Source: Blastopirellula retiformator
GTDB taxonomy: Bacteria; Planctomycetota; Planctomycetia; Pirellulales; Pirellulaceae
Reading direction: 5' to 3'
NCBI RefSeq assembly: GCF_007859755.1
Contig: NZ_SJPF01000001.1
Location: 310,001-374,000, forward strand
DNA: 64,000 nt
How positions within the stretch are numbered: the first letter of the stretch is position 1; each line of letters opens with the position of its first letter. The notes under the pieces were generated by a model. That model searched no databases and had not been told where the DNA came from. It worked only from the letters and a program-made list of their open reading frames with translations. This document shows positions 62,140 through 64,000 of this stretch, one piece after another. A program made the translations under genes and the position numbers.

Positions 62140-63867
62140 TTACAAGCTGCGGAGAAACGCCACGAGCGCCGCTTGCTCGGCGCCGCTCAGCTCGCGGGGC
62201 AGTTGGTGTTTTTGCTGGCCGACGACGTCTTCCAGGGTTTCGCTGCTGCGATCGTGGAAGAACGGGCCGCGATGACCGACGCCCAGCAGCGACGGCGGAT
62301 TGAACCGCTCGTTCCCCTTCTGATCATGCAGGCCGACGTCATAGGCGTCGGGCGTGGTGTAGGTTGGGGGAGCGTGGCATTCGACGCAGCTGAGTTCGGT
62401 GAACAGCGCCTTACCGGCGGCGACTTGGACGTCGTCGCGCGTTCCTTGAAGCTCATCAATCGGCGGCGGCACGGTCAGCGTTTGCAGGAAGGCGGCCAAG
62501 TGATCAGCTTGCTCTTGGCTGACTTCTTTGCCCCGCATCGTTTCGACGACTGATTTGTGGATCTGCTCTTGGAACGTCTTTTTTTCGCCCAGCCATCCAT
62601 AAGGGGCGGTATCGCGCTGACCGAGCAGCGAGAGGATTCGCTTCGGGGCGCCATACGATCCGTCGCTTAGATTGTCGTTGGCCAGGCCGTTGGCGTGACC
62701 GTCGGTATGGCAACTGTGACACGACATCCAGCCTTCCAGCGACAGCCCGCGATAGAAGAGCCGCTCGCCATGCTCGGCCGGCGTGCGCTCACGGACCGGC
62801 CCCAGTTTGATCACGTCGATCCGTTCTCGCTTTTTTACGTCGATGATCGAGATCGTGTCGTCAAGCGAATCGGCCGAGTAGACCAGCTTCTCGTCGGCCG
62901 AGAAAATCACGTCGGTCGGCCGAGCGCCCACCTTGATCCGCCAGATGCCATAAGCGCGGTCTTTGCCGATGGCGACTTGATTGGTCGCGCCCATCGAAAC
63001 GGCGTAGTCGTCGGTCGAGGCGATCGCGATGCCGGTCGGATCTCCGCTGCCGACGCCCGGCTCGCCGATCGAATGCATCCGGTTCCCTTCGTACAGGTTC
63101 GAGTCTTGTTTGGTCAGGGCGTCGACCATTAGCCAACGAATGTCGTTGGTCATCACCAGGCCCCAGTGAATATCGTTGTCGTTGGTGTAAGCCAACTCGC
63201 TGAGCATCTGGTGCGCCAGCGCCACGCTCTCGCCATCATCGGCCAGATGCAGACGCTGGATGTTGTGAGCCGGGAATTGGTTGATCGCTTGAACCGACAG
63301 ATCGTCGGCATCGAGCGCCGCCAGATTGCCGCCGAAACCGTCGGCGACGATCAACTGGTTTCGCTTGGGCAGGCAGATCAGCTCGCGCGGAGCGAACGGC
63401 AGGGTGATCCGTTTCGTCTCGCGCCACTGCTCCGCTTCTTTGGTCAGCAGCGTCACTTGCTTCGGCCAGAGGGATGTGACGTAGATTGTCTGGCCATCGT
63501 CGGTGGCGGCGACGCGCTGCGGATAGGGAGGGACGGCGCAGCGGGAAACGATCGAGATCTGATCGTCCGACAGCGCAATTTCGATCACTTCGTGGGCGAC
63601 CGGGTCGGTCAGCAGGTAGTGATCGTGGGGAAGCGAGGTCAGAGCGGTAGCGCTTTGCCCGATACGGAACTCGCCGATCACTTCGCGTTTGGCCAGGTCG
63701 ATCAGCGACACGCTACCGCTGTTGCGATTGGCGGTCAGTAGCCGCTCGCCGTTGCTCGACATCGCCAGACGCTGGGGATGGCGGAGGTCGGAGCGCTGGA
63801 GATCGAGAGACTCGGCGCCGATAACAGCGGAAGCGACAAGTAACGAAATCAGGGGGAGGCCGGGCAT
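62140..63867 (-). CDS. Exported beta-propeller di-haem cytochrome c (MauG/CCP-like)
   Basis: 575 residues. A signal peptide (MPGLPLISLLVASAVIGAE) is followed by a YVTN/lactonase-type propeller to about residue 370 (for example PQRVAATDDGQTIYVTSLWP, VYSADSLDDTISIIDVKKRE). The C-terminal 200 residues carry two c-type haem motifs, CHSCH (MSCHSCHTDGHANG) and CVECH (LSCVECHAPPTY), in a cytochrome c peroxidase-like arrangement with KTFQEQIHKSV. Periplasmic oxidoreductase is likely; substrate unknown. The region upstream of 63867 to the window end (133 bp) holds no gene I can support; 61864-62139 is also empty. Confidence 0.88.
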   Translation of the reverse strand: MPGLPLISLLVASAVIGAESLDLQRSDLRHPQRLAMSSNGERLLTANRNSGSVSLIDLAKREVIGEFRIGQSATALTSLPHDHYLLTDPVAHEVIEIALSDDQISIVSRCAVPPYPQRVAATDDGQTIYVTSLWPKQVTLLTKEAEQWRETKRITLPFAPRELICLPKRNQLIVADGFGGNLAALDADDLSVQAINQFPAHNIQRLHLADDGESVALAHQMLSELAYTNDNDIHWGLVMTNDIRWLMVDALTKQDSNLYEGNRMHSIGEPGVGSGDPTGIAIASTDDYAVSMGATNQVAIGKDRAYGIWRIKVGARPTDVIFSADEKLVYSADSLDDTISIIDVKKRERIDVIKLGPVRERTPAEHGERLFYRGLSLEGWMSCHSCHTDGHANGLANDNLSDGSYGAPKRILSLLGQRDTAPYGWLGEKKTFQEQIHKSVVETMRGKEVSQEQADHLAAFLQTLTVPPPIDELQGTRDDVQVAAGKALFTELSCVECHAPPTYTTPDAYDVGLHDQKGNERFNPPSLLGVGHRGPFFHDRSSETLEDVVGQQKHQLPRELSGAEQAALVAFLRSL

Positions 63868-64000
63868 CGGCGTACCTGCGGTAGGAGGAAAGGCGGGCCT
63901 TTTCAGTTTCCCATAGGCTTCTGCCGGTCACAAGAGAAGTTGTAGAATCAATCGAGCGTCGTCGGCTCCCCGCAAGACGGCAAAACTGCGATAACACCCC

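Overview
The window looks like a GC-rich planctomycete chromosome, most likely of the Pirellulaceae (Blastopirellula/Bremerella type). The grounds are family content rather than a search: two DUF1559 pseudopilin-like proteins, a very large dehydrogenase/HEAT/cytochrome c protein of the PVC type, two giant secreted proteins with an LEPR-XLL-like N-terminus (LEARQLLAAD, LETRAMLAAD) and ELWxTDGT repeats, many uncharacterised membrane proteins, and mostly unlinked single genes or short operons. I saw no tRNA, rRNA, CRISPR array or prophage.

Layout. 1-9.7 kb: an HdeD-like membrane protein, a long coiled-coil protein, a signal-peptidase-fold protein with an insert, a lone receiver protein, uncharacterised membrane proteins, and an iron-containing alcohol dehydrogenase. 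9.7-19.2 kb: two tandem paralogous giant surface proteins with dockerin-like modules and a shared C-terminal tail. 19.8-28.5 kb: dihydroorotase, a pseudopilin/lipoprotein pair, a lipoprotein zincin, an iron-type substrate-binding lipoprotein, a broken DUF2254 gene and a flavin oxidase-like protein. 28.5-32.4 kb: an M50 intramembrane protease preceded by three small paralogous membrane proteins. 33-42 kb: the PVC cytochrome protein, a GGDEF protein, a sigma-54 activator, a HEAT protein and argininosuccinate lyase. 42.5-50 kb: a second pseudopilin/lipoprotein pair, three tandem SpoIIAA/STAS-like proteins, a glycine-rich RRM protein and an acyltransferase. 50-64 kb: sulfatase, a decayed macro-domain gene, a REP-associated (Y1/HUH) transposase, methyltransferase plus permease, an ECF-like sigma factor with a membrane anti-sigma-like partner, a WD40 protein, DUF1697, a PolB-type exonuclease and a di-haem beta-propeller protein.

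The most interesting layer is non-coding. Family 1 is an approximately 150-bp element present five times, made of five successive hairpins, and usually starting within 1 bp of a stop codon. Family 2 is an approximately 160-bp element present three times, with imperfect terminal inverted repeats whose end (TAGAGCG) supplies the stop codon of two host genes. A third structure lies just downstream of the transposase gene: four copies of GGTGGGTNNNGCAAGCG in strictly alternating orientation with 32-20-32 nt gaps, closely resembling a REP/BIME. Three decayed genes (DUF2254, macro domain, a small membrane protein) each lie next to one of these elements, so repeat movement and gene loss appear linked here.

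All functional statements come from motif reading of translated sequence. No database search, fold prediction or expression data were used.
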